A stretch of DNA of 8,967 nt from JBBRQP01 sp038226175 (GCA_038226175.1 JBBRQP010000107.1:1-8967), one strand, 5' to 3'. Counted from the stretch's first letter, positions 1 to 6,280 are shown. The notes: generated by a model not told the origin, from the sequence alone. Made by a program: numbers and translations.

Positions 1-247
1 CCCCAAAGGCAGTTTATGAAGCCGGCAGTTTACAAAGTTGCCTTGAGCAAGCAGAAAAATGTCGCTAGGAGATGATATGGTAATATAGTGCTGAGATAGA
101 AATCTAGACCCCAATTCAAGGCAGAGTCTCGCTTAACTTACGACCCATTTTTGTCCCAACAACCGGATCCACCATAGATGTCTAGTAAGGTCAATTTGTT
201 TTTCAATTGATGTGGGGTATAAATGTGATGAACAATGAGGATTCCGG
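1..247. other. Left-edge spacer, possible end of a truncated gene
   Basis: No complete gene is visible. Frame 3 is open from the window edge to a TAG at 66-68 (reading ...KAVYEAGSLQSCLEQAEKCR) and frame 1 is open to a TGA at 73-75. Either could be the last codons of a gene lying to the left, and the frame-3 reading looks more protein-like. With only about 21 residues neither can be assigned. The rest is non-coding leader for the small gene at 248. Confidence 0.3.
196..223 (+). promoter_or_regulatory. Possible promoter for the 248-607 gene
   Basis: A TATAAA box at 218-223 (5 of 6 to the sigma-70 -10 consensus) lies 16 bases after a weak TTGTTT at 196-201. Transcription would begin about 230, leaving a short leader that contains the ribosome site GAGG at 237-240, seven bases before the ATG at 248. 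The -35 box is poor, so this is an inference from spacing. Confidence 0.3.
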
Positions 248-607
248 ATGAATATGTTTTTCGCAGCTTCTGGCTTTTTGGCAATCACTTTACTTCTTTT
301 CCTTGCTTATTTTTATATATGTGAATATTACTTTGTCACTAAAAATCTTCAAATCTTAGAAGAATTAATGGCTAAAAATCGTCAAATCTTAAAAGAAGCA
401 GAAAAAGAACAAGAACTTATCCAACAAAATTTTGAAGCGGAAATAAGTCAAATCTTAGAACAAGCTGAGAAAGAGCGAGAATCTATCCAACTAAAGTTTG
501 AAGCAGAAATGGATAAGTTGATTCTAAACCATCGCATATCGGCACTTCAGTTACAGCAAGAATTTACAGAGGATTTAAATAGAGAGATAGAAGATAATAT
601 AAATTGA
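248..607 (+). CDS. Small membrane-anchored coiled-coil protein (hypothetical)
   Basis: This is a 119-residue protein of unknown function that I do not recognise as a named family. Residues about 8-24 form one hydrophobic membrane segment right at the N-terminus. Everything after it is highly charged, Glu/Gln/Lys-rich helix. From residue 34 to about 99 the chain follows an 11-residue (hendecad) rhythm: LQILEELMAKN, RQILKEAEKEQ, ELIQQNFEAEI, SQILEQAEKER, ESIQLKFEAEM and so on. Residues 45-66 and 67-88 are a direct duplication also visible in the DNA (380-445 and 446-511, about 53 of 66 bases identical). The predicted form is a single-pass protein with a soluble coiled coil, probably oligomeric; this is inference. 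GAGG at 237-240 supports the ATG start. It lies 131 bases before recD2 on the same strand, too far to assume an operon. Confidence 0.7.
   Translation: MNMFFAASGFLAITLLLFLAYFYICEYYFVTKNLQILEELMAKNRQILKEAEKEQELIQQNFEAEISQILEQAEKERESIQLKFEAEMDKLILNHRISALQLQQEFTEDLNREIEDNIN
380..511 (+). repeat. Tandem 66-bp duplication inside the coiled-coil gene
   Basis: Two adjacent 66-base units (380-445 and 446-511) encode 22 residues each and differ at about 13 positions. Both keep the blocks CAAATCTTA, ATCCAA and TTTGAAGC. The unit length equals two hendecads, so duplication extended the coiled coil without breaking its register. Confidence 0.75.
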
Positions 608-608
608 T

Positions 609-683
609 TGGTTAGGAAAACCTATGATGATGTCTGACAGCATGGAGCATAAAGGCACTGTTTTCTAAACTGGGGCAAGGTCA
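609..683 (-). repeat. Intergenic repeat copy 1 / left inverted repeat of recD2
   Basis: Read on the minus strand this segment matches the sequence just downstream of recD2 (2952-3002 and beyond). The 12 bases GGGGCAAGGTCA at 672-683 are an exact reverse complement of 2952-2963. Over 633-683 about 39 of 51 positions match, including GACAGCA and ATAAA. Weaker similarity seems to continue to about 609, directly after the stop codon of the previous gene. By-eye alignment without gaps in the 51-bp core. Confidence 0.6.
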
Positions 684-691
684 AGGAAGAG

Positions 692-712
692 TTATAACTA
701 CCTAGGTTATAA
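692..712. promoter_or_regulatory. Dyad TTATAAC-N7-GTTATAA before recD2
   Basis: Perfect 7-base arms TTATAAC (692-698) and GTTATAA (706-712) are separated by 7 bases, with CCTAGG inside the symmetric region. It lies 26 bases upstream of the recD2 start codon, where an operator or a short 5' leader hairpin could act. No regulator can be named from the sequence. Confidence 0.35.
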
Positions 713-738
713 ATGGCATAGAGGTACAGGCGATTGCA

Positions 739-2946
739 ATGAATCAGCAACCAGAACAATTACAGGGAGTTGTAGAGCGTCTGACCTATCATTCTGAGGA
801 GTCCGGGTATACCATCGCTCGCCTCTCAGCACCCCGTTCTAGAGAACCCGTTACCATTGTCGGCAGCTTTGCCAATATTCAACCTGGGCAGACTTTACAA
901 CTGACAGGCATCTGGCGGGAGCATCCTAAGTATGGTGCTCAGTTTCAAGTCACCCAGTACCGGGAGACTAAACCCGCTACCTTGACGGGCATTGAGAAAT
1001 ATCTGGGCAGTGGACTGATTAAAGGGGTTGGCCCTGTCACTGCGCGACGCATTGTGGCGCACTTCAATCTGGAAACCCTCGACATTATTGAACATCAGAT
1101 TGAACGATTAATAGAAGTACCCGGCATTGCCCATAAACGGGTCAAGATGATTCAGACGGCCTGGGCAACCCAGAAAGTCATCAAAGAGGTGATGCTGTTT
1201 CTTCAGGGACACGGGGTCTCCACTACCTATGCAGTCAAGATTTATAAACAGTATGGGGATGAGGCCATTGCGGTAGTCACTAAGAATCCCTATCAACTGG
1301 CAACCGATGTCTATGGGATTGGATTTGTCACTGCCGATGCGATTGCACGCAATTTAGGCATTGCGCCGGATTCCGAGTTTCGTTACCGCAGTGGCATTTT
1401 GCATGTATTGGGCGAAGCGGGAGAAGAAGGCCATTGTTTTTTACCCCAAAACATTTTAGTAGAAAGGGTCGTAAAACGGTTGGAACTAGCAGACCATCAA
1501 CCGAACCCGCAACAAGTTTTGCGTCTTACAGAAAAGATGGTGGTCGATAAGGAACTGATACGTTCTGTAATTGAGGATCAAAAGATTCAAGATGTTGCTT
1601 GCTATGCTCCCTCCTTCTACCATTCAGAATCCAAGCTGGCAGAACGACTCCAGTACTTGCTTAGCCAGCCGCTCAGTGTGGATCTACCCCGTGTACAAAA
1701 TTGGATTGACCGTTTTATAGAGAAAACGGGTACGCCCTTATCCGAACAACAACGGCAAGCGGTAGAAATGGCTACCCAGCAGCGTGTACTAATTCTTACA
1801 GGTGGGCCGGGAACTGGAAAGACAACCACGACGCGCACCATTGTCACCCTCTGGAAAGCCATGGGCAAATCTATCGCCTTGGCCTCCCCCACCGGACGGG
1901 CAGCGCAAAGGTTAAGTGAGCTGGCAGGTCAGGAAGCAAAGACGGTTCACCGATTGCTGGAATTTGACCCCCAGCATATGAAGTTCAAGCGGGATGTGGA
2001 CAATCCCATCCCGGCAGATGCGGTGATTGTGGATGAAGCGTCTATGTTGGATTTGTTCCTGGCAAACTCGCTGATTAAAGCCATTGCTCCTAATGCTCAA
2101 CTGTTGTTGGTGGGGGATATTGACCAGTTGCCTAGTGTGGGGCCAGGGGCAGTATTACAGGATTTAATGACCTCTGAGCAAGTTCCCGTTATGCGCTTGA
2201 CACAGGTGTTCCGGCAAGCGCAAGCATCAGCGATTGTCCGTCATGCCCATCAGATAAATCAAGGCCAGATGCCAAAGGTGGAAGTTGTTTCCCCTACCCC
2301 ACAATCGGACTGTTTATGGTTGGGGGCGACGGAAGCAGAACACGGGGTTCAGGCTATTCAAGAATTAATCTCAGAGCTGATTCCAAGTATGGGCTTTGAC
2401 CCAGCCCAGGATGTACAGGTGCTCTGCCCGATGTCCCGAGGGGTAATAGGAACCCGTAACCTGAATCAGGTATTGCAGCAGCTGATTAATCCGCCAAAAA
2501 CAGGTAAGGCTGAATTGGTGCGCGGAGGAATGACCCTACGGGTGGGTGACCGCGTTATCCAAAAGGTCAATGACTACAATCGGGAGGTGTTTAACGGGGA
2601 CTTAGGAACGATTGCCAAAATTGACCTAGAGGAACAGGAAGTGAGGGTGCAGTTTGGTGAGCGCTCCGTGAGCTATGACTATGCCGATTTAAATGAGATA
2701 TCCCTGGCTTGGTCTGTGACGATCCATAAGTCCCAGGGTAGTGAGTATCCGGTTGTGATAATGCCCCTGTATATGCAGCACTACATGATGCTATCGAGAA
2801 ACCTGCTTTATACAGGGCTAACCCGCGCCAAGAAATTAGCGATTCTAGTAGGGCCGCAAAAGGCGATAGCTATAGCGGTACGTCAAGTGAAAGATAAACA
2901 ACGCTACACCCTGCTAGCTCAGCGGCTGGCGCGTTTTGCAAAATAA
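739..2946 (+). CDS. recD2: ATP-dependent RecD2-type DNA helicase
   Basis: This is a superfamily 1B 5'-3' DNA helicase of the stand-alone RecD2 type, acting in DNA repair and recombination without RecB or RecC. At 735 residues it has normal family length and is intact. Order: an OB-like N-terminal domain (about 8-75, with GVVERLTYHSEESGYTIARL); helix-hairpin-helix repeats (about 90-205, including GLIKGVGPVTARRIV and VPGIAHKR); then the helicase core. Core motifs are Walker A GGPGTGKTT with K361, motif Ia SPTGRAAQRL at 383-392, Walker B VDEAS with D432 and E433, motif III GDIDQLPSVGPG from 459, motif IV VFRQA with R492, IHKSQGSEYP at 662-671 in the UvrD-C-like domain, and motif VI GLTRAKK with R696. 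All catalytic residues are present. The ATG at 739 gives the usual N-terminus; the ribosome site is weak (AGG at 728-730). No recB or recC is nearby. It is convergent with the methyltransferase gene and flanked by related inverted intergenic repeats. Confidence 0.96.
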   Translation: MNQQPEQLQGVVERLTYHSEESGYTIARLSAPRSREPVTIVGSFANIQPGQTLQLTGIWREHPKYGAQFQVTQYRETKPATLTGIEKYLGSGLIKGVGPVTARRIVAHFNLETLDIIEHQIERLIEVPGIAHKRVKMIQTAWATQKVIKEVMLFLQGHGVSTTYAVKIYKQYGDEAIAVVTKNPYQLATDVYGIGFVTADAIARNLGIAPDSEFRYRSGILHVLGEAGEEGHCFLPQNILVERVVKRLELADHQPNPQQVLRLTEKMVVDKELIRSVIEDQKIQDVACYAPSFYHSESKLAERLQYLLSQPLSVDLPRVQNWIDRFIEKTGTPLSEQQRQAVEMATQQRVLILTGGPGTGKTTTTRTIVTLWKAMGKSIALASPTGRAAQRLSELAGQEAKTVHRLLEFDPQHMKFKRDVDNPIPADAVIVDEASMLDLFLANSLIKAIAPNAQLLLVGDIDQLPSVGPGAVLQDLMTSEQVPVMRLTQVFRQAQASAIVRHAHQINQGQMPKVEVVSPTPQSDCLWLGATEAEHGVQAIQELISELIPSMGFDPAQDVQVLCPMSRGVIGTRNLNQVLQQLINPPKTGKAELVRGGMTLRVGDRVIQKVNDYNREVFNGDLGTIAKIDLEEQEVRVQFGERSVSYDYADLNEISLAWSVTIHKSQGSEYPVVIMPLYMQHYMMLSRNLLYTGLTRAKKLAILVGPQKAIAIAVRQVKDKQRYTLLAQRLARFAK

Positions 2947-2987
2947 AGGAGTGACCTTGCCCCGATTTAGTGAGCGGTGACTTTATT
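2942..2987 (+). terminator. Possible imperfect hairpin after recD2
   Basis: AATAAAG at 2942-2948 can pair with CTTTATT at 2981-2987, with ACC/GGT (2954-2956 with 2976-2978) extending the stem across a bulge. The 5' arm overlaps the recD2 stop codon. There is only a short U-rich tail (TTATTCTT), so termination is uncertain. The 3' arm lies within intergenic repeat copy 2. Confidence 0.25.
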
Positions 2988-3084
2988 CTTCCTGCTGTCG
3001 GGTGGCAAAATAGACTTTCTTCTTAACTGGGGGTGGCTCAGCTATTTAGGTTAGGAGGGCAGGCAGCTTTGGGAATGTCCATCT
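2952..3084 (+). repeat. Intergenic repeat copy 2 / right inverted repeat of recD2
   Basis: The left part (2952-3002) is the inverted partner of 633-683, with a perfect 12-base core TGACCTTGCCCC at 2952-2963. The right part (about 2978-3084) matches 6139-6276 in the same orientation: TGACTTTATTCTTCCT versus TGACTCTATCATTCCT, CTTAACTGG at 3022-3030, TGGCTCAG.TATT, GAGGGC and GAATGTC. About 35 of 48 positions match from TGGCTCAG to GAATGTC. Relative to the 6128-6280 copy it lacks about 17 bases after CTTAACTGG. It fills the gap between two convergent genes, ending next to the methyltransferase stop codon. Confidence 0.6.
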
Positions 3085-3087
3085 CCC

Positions 3088-3930
3088 TTATATGGGTCGT
3101 GCAAGGTGGAAAGCAGATACATAGGAGAGTTGAACAGTGTCTCCGTGTTGCGTTAGCACCTGGCGCATATCTGAAAATAACGCCTGTTGCTGCTGTGGCT
3201 CTAGTTTTACGTAAGGCGAGTAGGTACTTAACAACAGTAAATACAAATCTATGGAGTAAGTAACTTCCGTCACTACATGTCCAGAAATCATGTCCTTGAA
3301 GTAGCCCGATTGGACTGCCATTTGACCCAACTCATCTAGTATTGCAACTTGTGTGGCACAGTCTTCATAGGGGCGATTCAAAAAATAGCGATACGGTGGC
3401 CTGCCACCAGCGGACTCAACGGCTGAGAGTTGCTGATACACCTCGTACCGGGGTTGAAGTTCTTTATTCCACAGCAAAATTAGATATCCATCGGAACGCA
3501 GAGCTGCTGCTGCTTTGGGATAACCAATCTTTGGCGCAATCCAATGGAAGGAACTCGCTGCCAATACTGCATCGAAGGATTGTGGGGCTAATTCCCATTC
3601 CTCAAAGGCACAATTTTGTACTTCCACCTTCGGACAGGGTGCACAGACCTGTCGAGCCAAATGATAAAAATCTGGATTGGGTTCGATACAGACCATGGGG
3701 CAGCCGAGCGCAGCAAAGGCCGAGGTGGCAATCGCAGAGCCACAGCCCACCTCTAACACAGTTGAAGTTAAAGTGATGTTGGCCAAGTCTACTACCTGAG
3801 CGATGAAAGCCTGGGGATAGCGTGGTCTTGCCTGGTAATAGGCGGCGGCGGCAGTAGAGTACCAGTGTTTGCGCTGCTCTAGGTCTTGACTGTAGCAATT
3901 ATTAAAAAGAATTTGCTGAAGGTCTTTCAT
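3088..3930 (-). CDS. Class I SAM-dependent methyltransferase
   Basis: This 280-residue protein has the Rossmann-like fold of Methyltransf_11/25-type enzymes and should transfer a methyl group from S-adenosylmethionine to an unknown substrate in the cytoplasm. Visible features: the N-terminal pattern YSTAAAAYYQARPRYP (24-39) typical of this group; motif I VLEVGCGSA at 58-66 (SAM-binding glycine loop); the acidic end of strand 2, CIEPNPD, with E83 for the ribose hydroxyls; FDAVLAASSFHW at 119-130 (strand 4 and motif post-II); and LRSDGYLILLW at 144-154 (strand 5). The C-terminal 120 residues are helical and may bind substrate. No signal peptide or membrane segment. AAGGAG (complement of 3941-3946) ten bases before the ATG supports the start. 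It is divergent from the Uma2 gene and convergent with recD2. Substrate cannot be told from sequence; similar proteins are often annotated only as methyltransferase. Confidence 0.88.
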   Translation of the reverse strand: MKDLQQILFNNCYSQDLEQRKHWYSTAAAAYYQARPRYPQAFIAQVVDLANITLTSTVLEVGCGSAIATSAFAALGCPMVCIEPNPDFYHLARQVCAPCPKVEVQNCAFEEWELAPQSFDAVLAASSFHWIAPKIGYPKAAAALRSDGYLILLWNKELQPRYEVYQQLSAVESAGGRPPYRYFLNRPYEDCATQVAILDELGQMAVQSGYFKDMISGHVVTEVTYSIDLYLLLLSTYSPYVKLEPQQQQALFSDMRQVLTQHGDTVQLSYVSAFHLARPI

Positions 3931-4014
3931 CGTGAAGCTTCTCCTTAGTCTCCTTCTCGGTCATACCCGAAAACTGGAGCAGTGTGGGGATTACAGAGAA
4001 GATGTATTCTGTAT

Positions 4015-4045
4015 GATTCACATATAGTCGGTCATCAATGCATCG
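4015..4045 (+). repeat. Short direct repeat, copy upstream of the Uma2 gene
   Basis: ATTCACATATAGTCGG (4016-4031) followed by CAAT and GCATC resembles ATTCATATAAAGTCGG (4988-5003) followed by CAATCTGCATC downstream of the Uma2 gene. 14 of the first 16 positions match, and the similarity continues loosely for about 15 more. The two copies bracket the Uma2 gene in the same orientation. By-eye match; it could be chance. Confidence 0.3.
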
Positions 4046-4063
4046 GCTGAAGGCGAATACTTA

Positions 4064-4096
4064 TTAAAGGGTCAAACATCGGGCGGCTCAGATATT
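4064..4096 (+). repeat. Intergenic repeat copy 3 (partial)
   Basis: TTAAAGGGTCAAAC followed by GGGCGGCTCAGATATT matches the middle of the 6128-6280 copy (TTAACTGGCGTCAAAT... GGGATTGGCTCAGATATT). The 12 bases GGCTCAGATATT are identical, and it shares the GTCAAA block that copy 2 lacks. It sits in the 242-base divergent spacer between the methyltransferase and Uma2 genes. No clear promoter for either gene was recognised in this spacer. Confidence 0.45.
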
Positions 4097-4172
4097 TTTG
4101 CAATTTTCCAATGCTGCTTCTAACTCCGAGCGACTACCATGAATTGATAGATCTGCCGCCTAGGGGTCGCTG

Positions 4173-4958
4173 ATGCAGCAATTAACGCCTTCTGTCTCCG
4201 CAAGGGACATGACTATCATTTATCCAACATCTGACGGTGAGCCTGTGGCTGAGACCTATGTACACCTGTGGGCTATCGTTACAACCCTTGAGGTGCTGCG
4301 CATTTATATTAAAACCCTAGCTCAGGAGCAGGGTATCCCACCTGCAACTGAGGGAACTGTCCTAGCTAACCAATACCTGTTCTACGAGCAAAATAATCCC
4401 AAGTCCTGTGTCGCTCCTGATGTGATGGTTATTCCCAGAGTTAATCGCGGGGGACGTGATAGCTACAAAATCTGGGAGGAAGGTCAATTGCCCAGCATCG
4501 TATTTGAGATGACCTCTAAAAGTACCCAAAGGGATGACCAGGAGCAGAAAAAAGAGCTTTATGCCCGACTCGGCATCTTAGAATATTGGCTATTTGATCC
4601 CAAAGGCGAGTGGATTAAAGAACAACTGATGGGTTATCGCTTAGAGCAAGGGGTATATCTGCCGATTACGGACTTGCGCTCTAACGTCTTGGGGCTAAGT
4701 CTGAAGGTAGAAGTCATGGAACAAGGAGCGATTATTGGTTTTTATCGTCTAGATACGGGAAAGAAACTGTTAACCCCGGATGAACAGATTGAAGCACGCA
4801 TTGACGCGGAGCATCGGGCTGATCAAGAACTACAAACTCGCATTGAAGCGGAACAACGAGCTAATCAAGAGGCTTTAGCACGTCAACAAGCGGAGCGTAT
4901 AGCCGATAGTTTACGCGCCCGGCTACGTGCTCTCGGTATTGACCCTGACCTGCCTTAA
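4173..4958 (+). CDS. Uma2-family PD-(D/E)XK endonuclease-like protein
   Basis: This 261-residue protein has the Uma2 (DUF820) fold, a PD-(D/E)XK restriction-endonuclease-like family greatly expanded in cyanobacteria, whose biological role is largely unestablished. The expected catalytic signature is present: CVAPDVMVI with D83, IVFEMTSKST with E112, then a conserved K127 in QKKELYARLG, followed by the family hallmark EYWLFDP at 137-143. A metal-dependent nuclease activity is therefore possible but inferred. Residues about 205-250 form a charged coiled coil in which a 14-residue unit is repeated (ARIDAEHRADQELQ, TRIEAEQRANQEAL, then a third degenerate unit), ending in the common cyanobacterial tail RALGIDPDLP. 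The start is supported by AGGGG at 4162-4166, six bases before the ATG. A second in-frame ATG (M13) is possible. It stands alone, divergent from the methyltransferase gene, with no obvious toxin or antitoxin partner. Confidence 0.9.
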   Translation: MQQLTPSVSARDMTIIYPTSDGEPVAETYVHLWAIVTTLEVLRIYIKTLAQEQGIPPATEGTVLANQYLFYEQNNPKSCVAPDVMVIPRVNRGGRDSYKIWEEGQLPSIVFEMTSKSTQRDDQEQKKELYARLGILEYWLFDPKGEWIKEQLMGYRLEQGVYLPITDLRSNVLGLSLKVEVMEQGAIIGFYRLDTGKKLLTPDEQIEARIDAEHRADQELQTRIEAEQRANQEALARQQAERIADSLRARLRALGIDPDLP

Positions 4959-5293
4959 TCATGCCTAAAAACTGATTTTAGAAAGTATTCATATAAAGTC
5001 GGCTTAGCAATCTGCATCATCCGGCAAATCCCTTGCACCGTTTCTCTGAGTCTTCGTCCTGTTTACCCCTGACTCGTGCTGCCGTTATCTCCTCCTTGGG
5101 TGCCGCTGACCTATCGGATTCTGCTCAAACTTTAACCCTAACGTGCCTCCTAGCCCTATGGATATGTAGAAAGTAGAAAATTGATTTCTGGAAGCTCATG
5201 ATTTACAGCATTTTTCAGAAGGAACGCATCCCTTTATGAGTTCCGTCGCTGCACATGGATGGACTGTTTGAAAAACACAATGGCTAACTCGGG
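4959..5293. other. Gene-poor spacer between convergent Uma2 and TPR genes
   Basis: This 335-base spacer has no recognisable gene. It begins with a small AT-rich hairpin (CTAAAA 4965-4970 with TTTTAG 4976-4981) shortly after the Uma2 stop; it lacks a T-run, so it is at best a weak terminator. At 4988-5019 lies the second copy of the short repeat found at 4016-4045. Further hairpins are AGAAA/TTTCT (5175-5189) and GGAAC/GTTCC (5221-5225 with 5240-5244), both possible 3' structures for the minus-strand TPR gene. The minus strand has one short open stretch, about 35 codons, with no start codon or family resemblance. Confidence 0.45.
4988..5019 (+). repeat. Short direct repeat, copy downstream of the Uma2 gene
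   Basis: ATTCATATAAAGTCGG at 4988-5003 and CAATCTGCATC about six bases later pair with the copy at 4016-4045 on the other side of the Uma2 gene. 14 of 16 leading positions match. Low confidence because the match is short. Confidence 0.3.
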
Positions 5294-6073
5294 CTACTTC
5301 TGTTTTTTTAGAAGCTCGCCAAGGTTGCCGAGCACTATCCTTTCCCCATCGCGGTCTTTGACTTGCTGATAGATAGACAACGCCTGCCGCCAGTAAGTGC
5401 TGGCTTTGGCGTACTGCGACAGATGCCAGTAAGCATTGCCCAGGCCCAGCAGCGCATTGGCTTTCCCATCACGGTCTTTGACTTGTTGATAGATGGTCAA
5501 CGCCTGCTGTAGGTAAGTGATAGCTCTGGCATACTGATACAGCGAACTGTAAGCATTACCCAGATTATTCAGTGCATTGGCTTCTCCCCTACGGTCTTGG
5601 ACTTGCTGATAGATGGGCAACGTCTGCTGCAAGTAAGTGATGGCTTTTTCGTGCTGTGACATCGAATGGTAGGCATTGCCCAAACCCTGTAGCGCCTTTG
5701 CTTCTCCCTTGCGGTCTTTAACTTGTTGATAGAAGGGCAACGCCTTCTGATAGTAGGTGATGGCTTTGTCGTACTGAGAAAGCGAGTCGTAAGCATGACC
5801 CAGATTATTCAGCGTCTTGGCTTCCTCTTTGCGGCTTTTGACTTGCTGATAGATGGGCAACGCCTGCTGCAAGTACGTGATGGATTTGTCGTACCGAAAG
5901 GTTTGAAATTGCTGAATGGCTTGATTCATTAGGTGATCTGCCTCACCTTTTCGTTCCTGCTTAGTCTGGGCAGCTACAGGAAATACTAAGGCCAGGGGCA
6001 TTAACAAGAACGGTGCTGCTGTCGTAAATAGAAGTGTAGCCGTAAGGTAACGCGCAATAAGGGCTTTAGTCAT
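5294..6073 (-). CDS. Exported tetratricopeptide-repeat protein (five 40-residue TPRs)
   Basis: This TPR protein is probably a protein-protein interaction scaffold outside the cytoplasm. From the ATG at 6073 it is 259 residues. A basic N-terminus (K3, R8) and hydrophobic stretch to about residue 34 end in PVAA-Q, a plausible signal-peptidase site after A35. Residues 43-242 are five units of exactly 40 residues, each of the form GEAxALxxLGNAYxxLSQYxKAITYxQQALPIYQQVKDR. This is the long, kinesin-light-chain-like (TPR_12) repeat rather than the 34-residue form. The chain stops soon after the fifth unit (LLKKQK), with no CHAT or other effector domain. The frame is open to a TTG at 6094, seven codons upstream, but that has no ribosome site, whereas AGAGAG (complement of 6084-6089) lies 10 bases before the ATG; hence the choice. 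The function partner is unknown. Confidence 0.85.
   Translation of the reverse strand: MTKALIARYLTATLLFTTAAPFLLMPLALVFPVAAQTKQERKGEADHLMNQAIQQFQTFRYDKSITYLQQALPIYQQVKSRKEEAKTLNNLGHAYDSLSQYDKAITYYQKALPFYQQVKDRKGEAKALQGLGNAYHSMSQHEKAITYLQQTLPIYQQVQDRRGEANALNNLGNAYSSLYQYARAITYLQQALTIYQQVKDRDGKANALLGLGNAYWHLSQYAKASTYWRQALSIYQQVKDRDGERIVLGNLGELLKKQK
5348..5947 (-). repeat. Five tandem 120-bp coding repeats (TPR units)
   Basis: Units occupy 5828-5947, 5708-5827, 5588-5707, 5468-5587 and 5348-5467, all exactly 120 bases with no indels. Each contains near-identical stretches, for example the plus-strand block ACTTGCTGATAGATGGGCAA. The strong nucleotide similarity suggests recent expansion by tandem duplication or continuing gene conversion. 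It is coding, not a CRISPR array. Confidence 0.85.
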
Positions 6074-6127
6074 GGGCTGGTAGCTCTCTGCCAAGTAAGG
6101 CGCAACTTCTGAGTGTCGGCTGGTTAC

Positions 6128-6280
6128 AGATTTTGACCTGACTCTATCATTCCTACAAGTAGTCTACAAAAAACAACTAATTTATTTCTCTCTCACTTAA
6201 CTGGCGTCAAATCCAAAAAAGTGGGATTGGCTCAGATATTGAGTTCAGAGGGCGAGGTGACTAAGAGAATGTCTGGCTGA
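6128..6280 (+). repeat. Intergenic repeat copy 4, overlapping the TPR gene promoter
   Basis: This is the longest copy of the intergenic element. Shared blocks with copy 2 (2952-3084) are GATTT, TGACTCTATCATTCCT (6139-6154), CTTAACTGG (6196-6204), TGGCTCAGATATT (6228-6240), GAGGGC and AGAATGTC. A segment of about 17 bases containing GTCAAA (6206-6211) is shared with 4064-4096 but missing from copy 2. Boundaries are approximate; the alignment was done by eye. Confidence 0.5.
6141..6169 (-). promoter_or_regulatory. Possible promoter of the exported TPR gene
   Basis: On the minus strand TTGTAG (complement of 6164-6169) is followed by exactly 17 bases and TAGAGT (complement of 6141-6146). Transcription would start near 6134, about 60 bases before the ATG at 6073. 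The spacer contains overlapping small palindromes (CTAC-AA-GTAG and GTAG-T-CTAC, 6153-6167), a possible operator. The matches to consensus are moderate. The promoter lies within intergenic repeat copy 4. Confidence 0.35.

Noticed and set aside
248..2946. A two-gene defence system formed by the membrane coiled-coil protein and recD2
   Set aside because: The genes are 131 bases apart with an intergenic repeat between them, RecD2 is a common stand-alone repair helicase, and there is no sensor or effector domain. The association is not supported by this window alone.
3029..3084. tRNA-like start (GGGGGTGGCTCAGCTATTTAGG...), with a related sequence at 6223-6280
   Set aside because: GGCTCAG recalls a tRNA D-arm, but no matching acceptor stem, anticodon arm or GGTTCRA T-loop follows in either copy. 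Treated as an intergenic repeat.
3342..3776. A 144-codon open frame on the plus strand
   Set aside because: It lies wholly antisense to the well-supported methyltransferase gene, which has all SAM-binding motifs and a good ribosome site. The frame has no recognisable features.
5303..5309. A-AAA-AAA slippery run (minus strand) just before the TPR stop codon, which would add about 29 residues by -1 frameshift
   Set aside because: The extension resembles no protein, the run encodes ordinary KK, and there is no stimulatory structure that I can see. Probably coincidental.
5348..5947. Regularly spaced repeats suggesting CRISPR
   Set aside because: The 120-base period is entirely within one open frame and encodes TPR helices; there are no unique spacers.
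6074..6094. Upstream TTG start for the TPR gene, adding seven residues
   Set aside because: No ribosome site precedes it, whereas the ATG at 6073 has AGAGAG ten bases upstream and gives a standard signal peptide.
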